Below, one piece after another: positions 6,935 to 14,403 of a DNA stretch of 33,071 bases. The position numbers and the translations under genes were made by a program. This stretch comes from Deltaproteobacteria bacterium (GTDB lineage Bacteria > Desulfobacterota > Syntrophobacteria > BM002). Under the pieces are notes generated by a model. That model was not told where the DNA came from, ran no database searches, and saw only the letters and a list, made by a program, of their open reading frames with translations. The first letter of the stretch is position 1. The number at the start of each line of letters is the position of its first letter. The stretch spans positions 1-33,071 of the forward strand of contig JAJDNB010000061.1 in NCBI GenBank assembly GCA_022340905.1, in the 5' to 3' direction.

Positions 6935-8071
6935 ATGTATGGCATGGGCTAATCTAAAGAGTGGCAAGATAACAGAGCCTACTATAACGCCCACTACTCC
7001 TCCCAAAAAAATCAGAGCAAGGGGTTCGATCAACGAAGCAATGTTCTTTAGCTCCCGATCCACTTCGATGTCGTAATACTCAGCCAGCCGCAGCATCACT
7101 TTGGGCAGATTTCCAACTTCCTCTCCCGTGGCCACCATTTGTTTGACCGAGTCCAGGACATAGGGATAGGAGGTGAAGGGTTGGGCGAACCTTCCCCCCT
7201 TCTCCACGTGATCGGTAATCTTATCTATGAAAAGCTTGAAGTATCGATTTTTGATGGTGGAGCGCGTTACCTCCAAGGCCTCCAGCAAGGGGACCTGGCT
7301 CTGCATCAAATGTCCCAAGGTCCTGAGAAGTTGGCAGGTATATATCTTGTTATACAGTTTTGACAATATAGGCCCGCTCACACAGACTCGGTCTATCACT
7401 GTTTGCCCAGGGTCGCTTTCCTTCCAAAACTTGATAGCGATGACGAGCCCGAGGGTAATGATGATGTAAGCCCACCAATAAGATCGTAGCGAAGCGCTGA
7501 GGACCATCAGGAATCGGGTGGTCACCGGCAGGATTTTCTCCTTGCCGGCGAAAAACGTAGCAAACTTAGGCAGCACTCCCACGAGAACAAAAACCACCAC
7601 AATAATGCCGACCAGGCAAAGAATGGCAGGATAGGTCAAAGTGGACCGCAACTGGGCGATAAGGGCTAAACGTTTTTCCTGCATTTCCGCCAGCCTCTCA
7701 AGAATTTCCTTCAGAAAACCACCTGTCTCCCCGGCCTTGATCATACTGGCGTAGACATGACTGAATACGAGAGGATGGCGCCGCATGGCATCAGAGAGCT
7801 GTTGTCCCTCTTCTATGTCCCTGTGTAAACTGTTGATCACTTGCTTGAATGCGGGATTTTTGGTCTGCTTCTCGAGAGCTGCAAGTGAGTTGGTAAGAGG
7901 TGTTCCGACTTCGAGCATCAGGGCGAGCTGAGAGGTGAAGAAGATAACCTCTTTGGGTTTCACCGAAGACCTGCGGAATACATCCAGACTTATCCGCTTA
8001 GCCAGCGGGGTCGAGCTCCGCCCAGCCTTTGGGGAAACTCCTTGATCATATTGGTCAAAGCTTATGGCCAT
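6932..8071 (-). CDS. pilC: PilC/GspF inner-membrane assembly platform protein
   Basis: The two-domain GspF/PilC architecture is clear. The first cytoplasmic four-helix domain has FTSQLALMLEVGTPLTNSL and GETGGFLKEILERLAEMQEK and is followed by hydrophobic segments LVGIIVVVFVLVGVLPKF and WAYIIITLGLVIAIKFW. The second repeat has LLRTLGHLMQSQVPLLEALE and GEEVGNLPKVMLRLAEYYD, and the protein ends with a last membrane segment IEPLALIFLGGVVGVIVGSV. It is the membrane hub on which the ATPase acts to insert pilin. The ATG at 8071 has GAGGGG 9 bases upstream. The frame runs on to 8119, but those extra codons abut a repeat element. It is separated from pilB by 218 bases holding that repeat. Confidence 0.92.
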   Translation of the reverse strand: MAISFDQYDQGVSPKAGRSSTPLAKRISLDVFRRSSVKPKEVIFFTSQLALMLEVGTPLTNSLAALEKQTKNPAFKQVINSLHRDIEEGQQLSDAMRRHPLVFSHVYASMIKAGETGGFLKEILERLAEMQEKRLALIAQLRSTLTYPAILCLVGIIVVVFVLVGVLPKFATFFAGKEKILPVTTRFLMVLSASLRSYWWAYIIITLGLVIAIKFWKESDPGQTVIDRVCVSGPILSKLYNKIYTCQLLRTLGHLMQSQVPLLEALEVTRSTIKNRYFKLFIDKITDHVEKGGRFAQPFTSYPYVLDSVKQMVATGEEVGNLPKVMLRLAEYYDIEVDRELKNIASLIEPLALIFLGGVVGVIVGSVILPLFRLAHAIH

Positions 8072-8121
8072 GAGATTTGGCCCCTCAATCCCCTCTTGTC
8101 CCCTGTCCGACAACATCAAAG

Positions 8122-8220
8122 TTCCCTCCCCCTCGACGGGGGAGGGTTAGGGTGGGGGTGATCCCCCTCCCCTTTATCCCCTCCCTTGACGGGAGGGGAA
8201 AGATAGCTGTTGGGAGGGGG
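8122..8220. repeat. Dual G/C-rich hairpin intergenic repeat, copy A
   Basis: Two hairpins: CCCTCCCCC (8124-8132) with GGGGGAGGG (8138-8146), loop TCGAC, and CCCCTCCC (8178-8185) with GGGAGGGG (8191-8198). Between them lies a TTAGGGTGGGGGTGATCCCC linker. A second copy in the opposite orientation is at 17183-17302. It sits between pilB and pilC and could act as a partial terminator or mRNA stabiliser. Confidence 0.75.
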
Positions 8221-8289
8221 GATTTTGAAAAGTTACTGTGCACTATTCAATTTGCTATTTTTGCCAGTCAGCTGAAAGCTGATAACTTC

Positions 8290-9999
8290 TTATGTATCAA
8301 CTGATGTGACCCGTTTGACCTCTTCTATGGTGGTGACCCGCTCCAACACCTTTTCGTAGCCCATTACTTGCAGAGTTCCTTGACCATTTTTCCGCAGGTA
8401 TTCGTGAAGAACATCAATGGTCGGGTTGGTCAGGATAAGGGACTGCAGACCCTCGTCCATTTCAAAAAGCTCATAGAGGCCGGTGCGGCCTTTAAACCCG
8501 GAGTCGTAGCAGTGAGAGCATCCCTTTCCCCTCGAGAGCTTGACCTGTTTGGTTTTATTACAACCCAAGTCCTGTAGCACTTCTTTGGGGGGGTAGTAAT
8601 CTGATTTGCATTCAGGACATATAGTTCTGACCAACCGTTGTGCCAAAGAAGCCAACAACGAAGAAGATATGAGATAGGGCTCGATCCCCATCTCCAGCAG
8701 ACGGGTGATTGCACTGGGACTGTCGTTGGTATGGAGCGTAGATAGCACCAGGTGTCCGGTGAGAGAGGCCTGAATGGCGATTTCGGCAGTTTCCCGGTCT
8801 CGAATCTCTCCCACCATGATGATGTCAGGATCCTGCCTTAACGCATGTTTCAGAAACCGGGAAAAGCTCAACCCGATGTACTCTCTTACCTGATTCTGAT
8901 TTATACGATCCAGTTGATATTCCACAGGGTCCTCAATGGTGACCAGGTTCTTCTCAGGGGCGTTAAGCATGGTCATAGCGGAGTACAGGGTAGTGGTTTT
9001 GCCGCTGCCGGTGGGACCGCAGACCAGGAGGAGGCCGTGGGGTCTTCGCAAAAGAGATTTGAAGCGATCCAGGATCACCGGGGTAAAGCCCAGTGTGTTC
9101 AGGTCCAGCATGGCCTTGCTCTTGTCCAGGATGCGCAAGACCACCTTTTCGCCGTGTATTCCCGGCATGGAAGAAAATCTAAGATCTACCTTGCGCCCCT
9201 CCACATGAACCTGTATGCGGCCGTCCTGTGGTATCCGTCGCTCTGCGATATCCAAATTGGCCATAACCTTCAGCCTCGAAACCACGGCCGCATGCATCTC
9301 AATTTTCGAGGACATGAGCTCATAGAGCACTCCATCAATGCGTAGGCGAACCCTAAATCTGCCCGGTTCCGGCTCTATATGGATGTCACTGGCCCCATCT
9401 CGTATGGCTCTCAACAAGACCATATTGGTCCAGTTGACCACCGGACTCCCTTCAGCCATCTCGGCAATTTCACTGATCTCTCTCTCAAAGGAAGATTTAA
9501 CCAGCTCTATGTCGGACTCATCTATGTGGGCCATAACCTCATCCATGCTAACCTCTTTTTGGTAGCATTCATGGATGGCGTCTATGATGTCGTCTACTCG
9601 GCAGAGTACGGGCTGAACCTCTAGACCGGTGATTTTGGAGATCTCATCAAAGACAAAAAAGGCGTGGGGATCAGCTGTAGCCAAGGTCAAGATGTTGTTG
9701 ATCTTAAACATGGGGATTACTTGAAAGTGCAGGGCCTTCTCTTTGGGCAGAACATGTACAATCCTCGGATCAATCAACCCTTTGCGCAGCCATATGTGGG
9801 GGATACCCAGCTGTTCCCCTATGATAGTGGTCAGTTCCTCGCTGCTGAGGATGTCCTCCTCCAGCAAGAGTTGCCCAAGAGGCTTGGAAGTTCCCTTCTG
9901 AGTGCGGAGAAAGTCTGCCAGTTGTTCGGCTGTGATCAGACCTTTGCCGACCAGAATTTCACCAATTTTTTTCCTTCGAGGCACAAGACTGCTTTTCAT
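8290..9999 (-). CDS. pilB: PilB/GspE assembly ATPase with MshEN-like N-terminal domain
   Basis: A 569-residue hexameric extension or secretion ATPase. Residues 10-35 (KKIGEILVGKGLITAEQLAD) and 40-63 form a tandem resembling the MshEN c-di-GMP-binding motif, with Lys for Arg in the first copy and Asp for Gly in the second. The core has Walker A GPTGSGKT at 328-335, an Asp box (TIEDPVEY), Walker B DPDIIMVGEIRD, a His box (LSTLHTNDSPSA), and a zinc-binding set of two CxxC pairs (CPEC and CSHC) near residues 480-510. ATP hydrolysis drives pilin insertion at PilC. The start overlaps the STAS gene stop in an ATGA junction, indicating translational coupling. No PilT-type retraction ATPase is seen in the window. 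Confidence 0.95.
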   Translation of the reverse strand: MKSSLVPRRKKIGEILVGKGLITAEQLADFLRTQKGTSKPLGQLLLEEDILSSEELTTIIGEQLGIPHIWLRKGLIDPRIVHVLPKEKALHFQVIPMFKINNILTLATADPHAFFVFDEISKITGLEVQPVLCRVDDIIDAIHECYQKEVSMDEVMAHIDESDIELVKSSFEREISEIAEMAEGSPVVNWTNMVLLRAIRDGASDIHIEPEPGRFRVRLRIDGVLYELMSSKIEMHAAVVSRLKVMANLDIAERRIPQDGRIQVHVEGRKVDLRFSSMPGIHGEKVVLRILDKSKAMLDLNTLGFTPVILDRFKSLLRRPHGLLLVCGPTGSGKTTTLYSAMTMLNAPEKNLVTIEDPVEYQLDRINQNQVREYIGLSFSRFLKHALRQDPDIIMVGEIRDRETAEIAIQASLTGHLVLSTLHTNDSPSAITRLLEMGIEPYLISSSLLASLAQRLVRTICPECKSDYYPPKEVLQDLGCNKTKQVKLSRGKGCSHCYDSGFKGRTGLYELFEMDEGLQSLILTNPTIDVLHEYLRKNGQGTLQVMGYEKVLERVTTIEEVKRVTSVDT

Positions 10000-10340
10000 C
10001 GCTCACTTTTGATGGCTTCGTGGATGTCCTGGTAAACGTGTAAATGAATCAGCCGGGTTGCAACAAATATGTCTCGACAGACCTCGTTCAAACCAATTAT
10101 CTTTAAGCGATTTCCCTGATCTCTCAGCTCTTCGTGCATGTGCACCAACAGTTCAAGAGCTTCGCTATCCATGTAACCTACAGCCTTACAGTCCAGTATG
10201 ATGTCGCTTCTCTGTTGTTTGATACACTCATCGAAGGTGGCTTGTATTTCTTCACGATTCTCATAGGTAATGGAGCTTTTGGGAGTAAGAACCGTTCTGC
10301 TGCCTACTCTTGCTATGGAGATTGCCGATGATGATTTCAT
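9996..10340 (-). CDS. STAS-domain (anti-anti-sigma factor-like) protein
   Basis: A 114-residue single-domain protein. The segment DIILDCKAVGYMDSEALELLVHM matches the STAS core around the phosphorylatable Ser of SpoIIAA-like proteins (Ser59 here in YMDSEA), and LRDQGNRLKIIGLNEVCRDIF matches the following strand and helix. In other systems STAS proteins switch partners when a HPK-like kinase phosphorylates them. Here the gene lies between an HD-GYP gene (10-base gap) and the assembly ATPase (4-base overlap), so a role in pilus or secretion control is inferred. No SpoIIAB/RsbW-type kinase is visible nearby. The ATG at 10340 has GAGGAG about 13 bases upstream, rather far. Confidence 0.8.
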   Translation of the reverse strand: MKSSSAISIARVGSRTVLTPKSSITYENREEIQATFDECIKQQRSDIILDCKAVGYMDSEALELLVHMHEELRDQGNRLKIIGLNEVCRDIFVATRLIHLHVYQDIHEAIKSER

Positions 10341-10350
10341 CTCGAAAACT

Positions 10351-11856
10351 TCACTCCTCTAAGCTAGGCTCTCTCTCAAGTTCTTCCTCTAATACTTTTT
10401 TGAATACTTCAACCAACTCGGGATCCAACTGGCTGCCGGCCACCCTTTCCATTTCCCTCAAGGCCTCAGTTGGAGATTTGCCAGGGCGATATGCCCGGTT
10501 GGAGGTAATGGCATCGAAGGTGTCGGCAACGGCAATTATCCTGGCCTCAAGCGGAATATCTTTCCCTTTCAGCCCACCGGGATAACCCTTGCCATCGTAA
10601 CGTTCATGGTGGTGCAACATGCCGGGTAGAGAACTGGCCAGCTGCTCGAGGGGCTCGAGAATAGTGTGTCCTTTCCTAGGGTGGTCTTTGACAATTTGAT
10701 ACTCTTCGTCCTCAAGGCGCCAGGGCTTGTTCAAAATGGACTCAGGAATGCCGATTTTTCCACTGTCGTGGAGAATGGATGACCACTGGAGCACCTTTTT
10801 CTGCTCCTCGTCGAGACCCATTCGTTCTGCCATGAGGAGTGAATACCGGCAAACCCTTTCGGAATGGCCTCGGGTGTAGTCATCTTTGGCCTCGATGGCA
10901 TAGACTAGCGACTTGACCATGTTGATCACAAAACGTTCCAGGTCACGATAAAGATCCGAATTAGTTATGACCACAGCAATCTGCTCGGCCATAGAATTGA
11001 GAAGCCTTAATTCACTTCGCCGAAAGATCTCAGCCAAATTGAACGACACCAGGCCCATCCAACCGTAAAATTTGTCGTTGTGTTTCATCTTCACCGCGAG
11101 AAAACGGTAGGGCCCTGCGGCGTATTCCTCGTATGCTGGGGTTGTTCGCGAGTCATTGACAATAAAGTAGTCCTCTTTTAAGGAGGGCGAGCTGAGAGGG
11201 ATTGAATCAAGCAGTGTGTTGATAAAGACATCCTGATCGGAGACCATCTTGGACGCTGTTGGGGTGCTGAGGACAGAATTGTACTCCGGCCGCTCCGGGA
11301 GTCTGGCGAAGGCAATGTCTGTTCGCATGGTATCCATCAGGTCTGCAACAAGATCTTTCAGCATATCACCTGAGAAGGTTATTGATCTTACCCGGCCGGC
11401 AATCCTGGCATAGAAGCAGAGCTGTTCGAAATTATCGGTCAATTCCTCGGCCATCTGTTCCATTTCTTGCTGGGTGCTGAGTCTGTCTTCTAGGAGCGTT
11501 GCTACCTGGCTGAGGAATTTTTCCATCTCGGCGACGGCAGGGGACGGTTCCCTTGCCGTTATTTGCGATTGTGGTTGTTTGTGAGAATTCGAGCCAAAAG
11601 CAATCAGAGAACCTACCACCAGGTCACCTTCTTTAATGGGAACGCCAAAGAGTCCCTCCCCACCATTGGACTGAACATGATGGAATTTAGCCTCACTCAT
11701 GATCTGCGCGGAAAAATCCTCCACCTCCACCAGGGGAGGAGCCATGTGCTCATCAGAGTTGGCAGAAAACAGCAAACCTTCCTCACTATCCCAGAGCTGG
11801 AAATTCAGTTTGCTGATCTTGGCAAGACTTGCCAGGAATTCTTTGGCCGGGCTCAT
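10351..11856 (-). CDS. Sensor HD-GYP protein (c-di-GMP phosphodiesterase-like)
   Basis: The N-terminal third (about residues 1-95) looks like a PocR- or GAF-type ligand domain and the middle (about 140-305) like a second GAF domain. The C-terminal HD-GYP domain keeps its metal ligands: GHSERV, HD in SSILHDSGKIGIP (residues 366-367 counted from the longer start), DHPRKGH, HHHERYDGKGYPGGLKG with the GYP signature, and VADTFDAITS. HD-GYP proteins hydrolyse c-di-GMP. The usual HDIGK is HDSGK here. There is no receiver domain and no membrane segment. The ATG at 11856 is preferred because AGGGG lies before it; a GTG at 11865 overlapping the upstream stop is the alternative. Neighbours suggest it sets c-di-GMP seen by the adjacent MshEN-type ATPase. 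Confidence 0.88.
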   Translation of the reverse strand: MSPAKEFLASLAKISKLNFQLWDSEEGLLFSANSDEHMAPPLVEVEDFSAQIMSEAKFHHVQSNGGEGLFGVPIKEGDLVVGSLIAFGSNSHKQPQSQITAREPSPAVAEMEKFLSQVATLLEDRLSTQQEMEQMAEELTDNFEQLCFYARIAGRVRSITFSGDMLKDLVADLMDTMRTDIAFARLPERPEYNSVLSTPTASKMVSDQDVFINTLLDSIPLSSPSLKEDYFIVNDSRTTPAYEEYAAGPYRFLAVKMKHNDKFYGWMGLVSFNLAEIFRRSELRLLNSMAEQIAVVITNSDLYRDLERFVINMVKSLVYAIEAKDDYTRGHSERVCRYSLLMAERMGLDEEQKKVLQWSSILHDSGKIGIPESILNKPWRLEDEEYQIVKDHPRKGHTILEPLEQLASSLPGMLHHHERYDGKGYPGGLKGKDIPLEARIIAVADTFDAITSNRAYRPGKSPTEALREMERVAGSQLDPELVEVFKKVLEEELEREPSLEE

Positions 11857-11861
11857 TCTTA

Positions 11862-12242
11862 TCACCCCTGACCGTTAAAGTACTGGTCAACGCATTTCAA
11901 CATGGTCGACAAACTGAAGGGTTTCTCCACGAACACGGTATCCTCCATTTGGTTGATCCAATCTTGCTCGGTAGGAGAAATCCGACAAGTCATTACGATG
12001 GTTAGAAAAGGTCTTTCTTTTTTAAGTTCATTTACCCTTTCACACAGGGTCTTGCCGTCGAGCTTGGGCATCATGATATCGGTGATTACCACATCTGGCT
12101 CGTGAGCCTTGATTAGCTCGAGCCCCTCCTCACCATTTGTGGCTGTACGTACTCGGTAACCTTGGTTTCTGAATTTGAGCTCGATTACTCGCCGGATATG
12201 GGCTTCATCGTCGATGATCAGAACTAACTTATTGTTTTCCAA
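11862..12242 (-). CDS. Receiver-only response regulator
   Basis: A CheY-like single receiver domain of about 126 residues: acidic pair in LVLIIDDEAH, phosphoacceptor Asp in VVITDIMMPKLDG, Thr in IVMTCRISPTE, and Lys in VFVEKPFSL. There is no output domain. The start is taken as TTG at 12242, which has AGAGG about 9 bases upstream and overlaps the kinase stop by 14 bases. Longer readings run into the kinase gene in another frame. It is likely the partner of the adjacent histidine kinase. With no DNA-binding part it cannot itself be the sigma-54 activator, and it may act on the HD-GYP, STAS or motor proteins. Confidence 0.88.
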   Translation of the reverse strand: MENNKLVLIIDDEAHIRRVIELKFRNQGYRVRTATNGEEGLELIKAHEPDVVITDIMMPKLDGKTLCERVNELKKERPFLTIVMTCRISPTEQDWINQMEDTVFVEKPFSLSTMLKCVDQYFNGQG

Positions 12243-14058
12243 GGTAATATTCCTCTCTTGGCAGCCTGATAATGAAGTGGCTTCCCTCGTCAACCTTGCT
12301 GGTGACTTCGATCTCTCCACCGTGTAATCTGATAATCTCTGAAGTTAATGCAAGGCCCAGGCCACTTCCGCTCTGCTCAGTGATGCGGTCGTCTGCTGAA
12401 CGGTAGAATTTGTCGAAGATGTGAGGGAGATCTTCCTTTGAGATGCCGTAGCCATCATCGATAACCTCAAAAACAACGAGGTCATCCTGTTCGGTGAGTG
12501 TGAACTTAATGTGGCCCTTTTTAGGCGTATATTTCACTGCGTTACCCAAGATGTTAATGATGCCGACTTTTAGTAGCTCTTTGTCTCCGAATAAGGATGG
12601 AAAGTGATCTGGCAGGTTTCTCTCTATAGCTATTTTTTTCTTTTGAGCGGCTCCTTCCACAGTCGTGAGGCAATCGTCAAAAAGCCAATCGCTTTTAACC
12701 AACCCCTTGTTAAGGGTCAAACTTCCCATCTCAATTTTCGAGATATTCAAAAGGTTCTTTACTAAACGCGTCAATCTTCTCGTTTCGTCGCTAATGGTAT
12801 TATAGAACTCCTTTTGCATTTCCATATTGTCGATCTCATCCTCCATCAACATTTCATTATATGAATTAATAGTTGTCAGTGGTGTGAGTAACTCGTGAGT
12901 GATGTGAGTGATAAATTCATGCTTTGCTTTTTCAGATGTTTTTTCAGTTGTTATGTTTTTAAAGGAAATAACTTTTCCAATTACGCCTTCCTCCTTGCCC
13001 GTTAAGTAATTAAGAGAGACCTGAAAAAATTCTCCTGAAGCCAACTCGGGAAAAGTAGCTTCCATGTAGCCACTATTCTTACTGTGCTTCAGGTCCTCTT
13101 GTTGTAAAATGAAAGCAGTAATTTGATCATGCCCCAATACTTCAGCTAGAGGATGGTCAACAACCTCATGACGAGTCTTTTCAAGAAGATTTAACATGTA
13201 TGTATTGATATGAGTTATGTTGTCTTGAATATCTGTGACAATGATACCGTGGTTTATTGAATCAAGAATGTTGAAGACATTATTCTTTTCGAAAGAAATT
13301 ATTCCACATTTAGTTGTCAAGTTGACGTTTTCTGTTTGGATTTTTTCGTATTTTTCCTTTAGCTTAACCACCGATTGCTCGAGTTCCCTTATGATCTCGC
13401 TAACTCCTCCATTCTTTACTTGAGCTGAAGGCCCTCGGCTTGAATCCTGGTAGATATTTCTGAAGTTTTGATTGACTTCTTGGAGCGGGCGAAGTGCCAA
13501 AGTGACCCCATAGTAAACCAAGACTCCCATGGCAAAAGTGAAGAAGGCCATCATAGCCATAAGCTTCACGCGGGAGGCAGAAAATATGGTGATCGGGGGA
13601 AGGTCGAAGCCCATTCTTACTGTGCCGCTCTTTTGTCCGTTTTGATAAATTGGTTTGGCGAATTCGTTGATGACATCGTCGGTTCCGTCCATTTTGAAGG
13701 TCTGGTGAACGAGCCCGTTCACATAAAGAGATCGTTGTCGTATGTCAGACGGTATTTTGTCGATCACCTCATGATGGGCTAGGGAGAGAAGTGGTGCTCC
13801 GGTCTGATCATGGACAATGCAATAGACCAGACCTTCTGAGGTGACGTACTCGGCGAGGGTCTTGACAATAAACTCACGTTTGCCTGTATTGAAGTCCTCC
13901 ATTGGATGAAGGGCCATGAGACTGACAAGATAGTTTCCCCTGTGCCTGAGCTCTCTCTCTCTCTTAGTCTCTTCATGCTGAATGAGACTGTGGGCAAAGA
14001 TAATGATGCCGACAAGAAACATGGCAGTCGTTGCAATGCCGAACCGTGAAATTCTCAT
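12229..14058 (-). CDS. Membrane sensor histidine kinase with PAS domain
   Basis: Topology: membrane segment 1 at about residues 7-26, a periplasmic domain of about 135 residues, membrane segment 2 at about 165-190, a coiled linker, and a PAS domain at about 262-375 (LDSINHGIIVTDIQDNI). The HisKA domain has H388 in THELLTPLTTI. The HATPase domain has the N box NILGNAVKYTPK, G1 DDGYGISKEDLPHIFDKFY and G2 GSGLGLAL. All catalytic boxes are intact. AAGGAAAG precedes the ATG at 14058 at a good distance. It is the first gene of the long minus-strand series and overlaps the response regulator gene. The signal it senses cannot be read from the sequence. Confidence 0.92.
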   Translation of the reverse strand: MRISRFGIATTAMFLVGIIIFAHSLIQHEETKRERELRHRGNYLVSLMALHPMEDFNTGKREFIVKTLAEYVTSEGLVYCIVHDQTGAPLLSLAHHEVIDKIPSDIRQRSLYVNGLVHQTFKMDGTDDVINEFAKPIYQNGQKSGTVRMGFDLPPITIFSASRVKLMAMMAFFTFAMGVLVYYGVTLALRPLQEVNQNFRNIYQDSSRGPSAQVKNGGVSEIIRELEQSVVKLKEKYEKIQTENVNLTTKCGIISFEKNNVFNILDSINHGIIVTDIQDNITHINTYMLNLLEKTRHEVVDHPLAEVLGHDQITAFILQQEDLKHSKNSGYMEATFPELASGEFFQVSLNYLTGKEEGVIGKVISFKNITTEKTSEKAKHEFITHITHELLTPLTTINSYNEMLMEDEIDNMEMQKEFYNTISDETRRLTRLVKNLLNISKIEMGSLTLNKGLVKSDWLFDDCLTTVEGAAQKKKIAIERNLPDHFPSLFGDKELLKVGIINILGNAVKYTPKKGHIKFTLTEQDDLVVFEVIDDGYGISKEDLPHIFDKFYRSADDRITEQSGSGLGLALTSEIIRLHGGEIEVTSKVDEGSHFIIRLPREEYYLGKQ

Positions 14059-14103
14059 GGGACTTTCCTTTTTAACCGGGAATCGCTGTGGACTCCCGGT
14101 TAA
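14059..14103. promoter_or_regulatory. Perfect 10-bp inverted repeat just upstream of the kinase gene
   Basis: TTAACCGGGA (14072-14081) and TCCCGGTTAA (14094-14103) are perfect complements with a 12-base loop. They lie 14 bases before the kinase start codon, just beyond its ribosome-binding site. This could be an operator or a leader hairpin affecting translation. It is not followed by a T-tract in the minus direction and so is a poor terminator. Confidence 0.5.
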
Positions 14104-14275
14104 TCTGTTGATTCGGATGGATGGGGTAAATGTTTATTTTGTGTATGTTAATGCAAATTTTGTGCTCAAGTGCCAGATGGAGATAAAAACACATTTTTTA
14201 GCCAAAGACCTAAAATTATAAGAATATAAGGTGCATGCCAATAAACGTTTAATCCGATGTTGGAATACTAAAAGT

Positions 14276-14389
14276 GCCCTCTCCTCACTAGGAGGAGAGG
14301 GCCTCGGCACACCTTGTGCCGATGGTTGGGGTGAGGGGGGGGATGAACAGCCCTATTTATGGGCTTTGTTATCTGCGGCGTGCCGCAGA
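14276..14389. repeat. Cluster of perfect hairpins in the 345-base gap before the kinase
   Basis: Hairpins: GCCCTCTCCTC (14276-14286) with GAGGAGAGGGC (14292-14302); CGGCAC (14305-14310) with GTGCCG (14316-14321); AGCCC (14349-14353) with GGGCT (14361-14365); and TCTGCGGC (14372-14379) with GCCGCAGA (14382-14389). The first, with the GGTTGGGGTGAGG that follows, resembles the dual-hairpin repeats at 8.1 and 17.2 kb. They lie after the stop of the secreted protein gene and may end its transcript, but none has a clear U-tract. Confidence 0.55.
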
Positions 14390-14403
14390 AATCGTTCTAG
14401 TTT

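Noticed and set aside
14150..14180. TGGCACTTGAGC on the minus strand upstream of the kinase gene as a sigma-54 promoter
   Set aside because: The spacing between GG and any following GC is not 10 bases.
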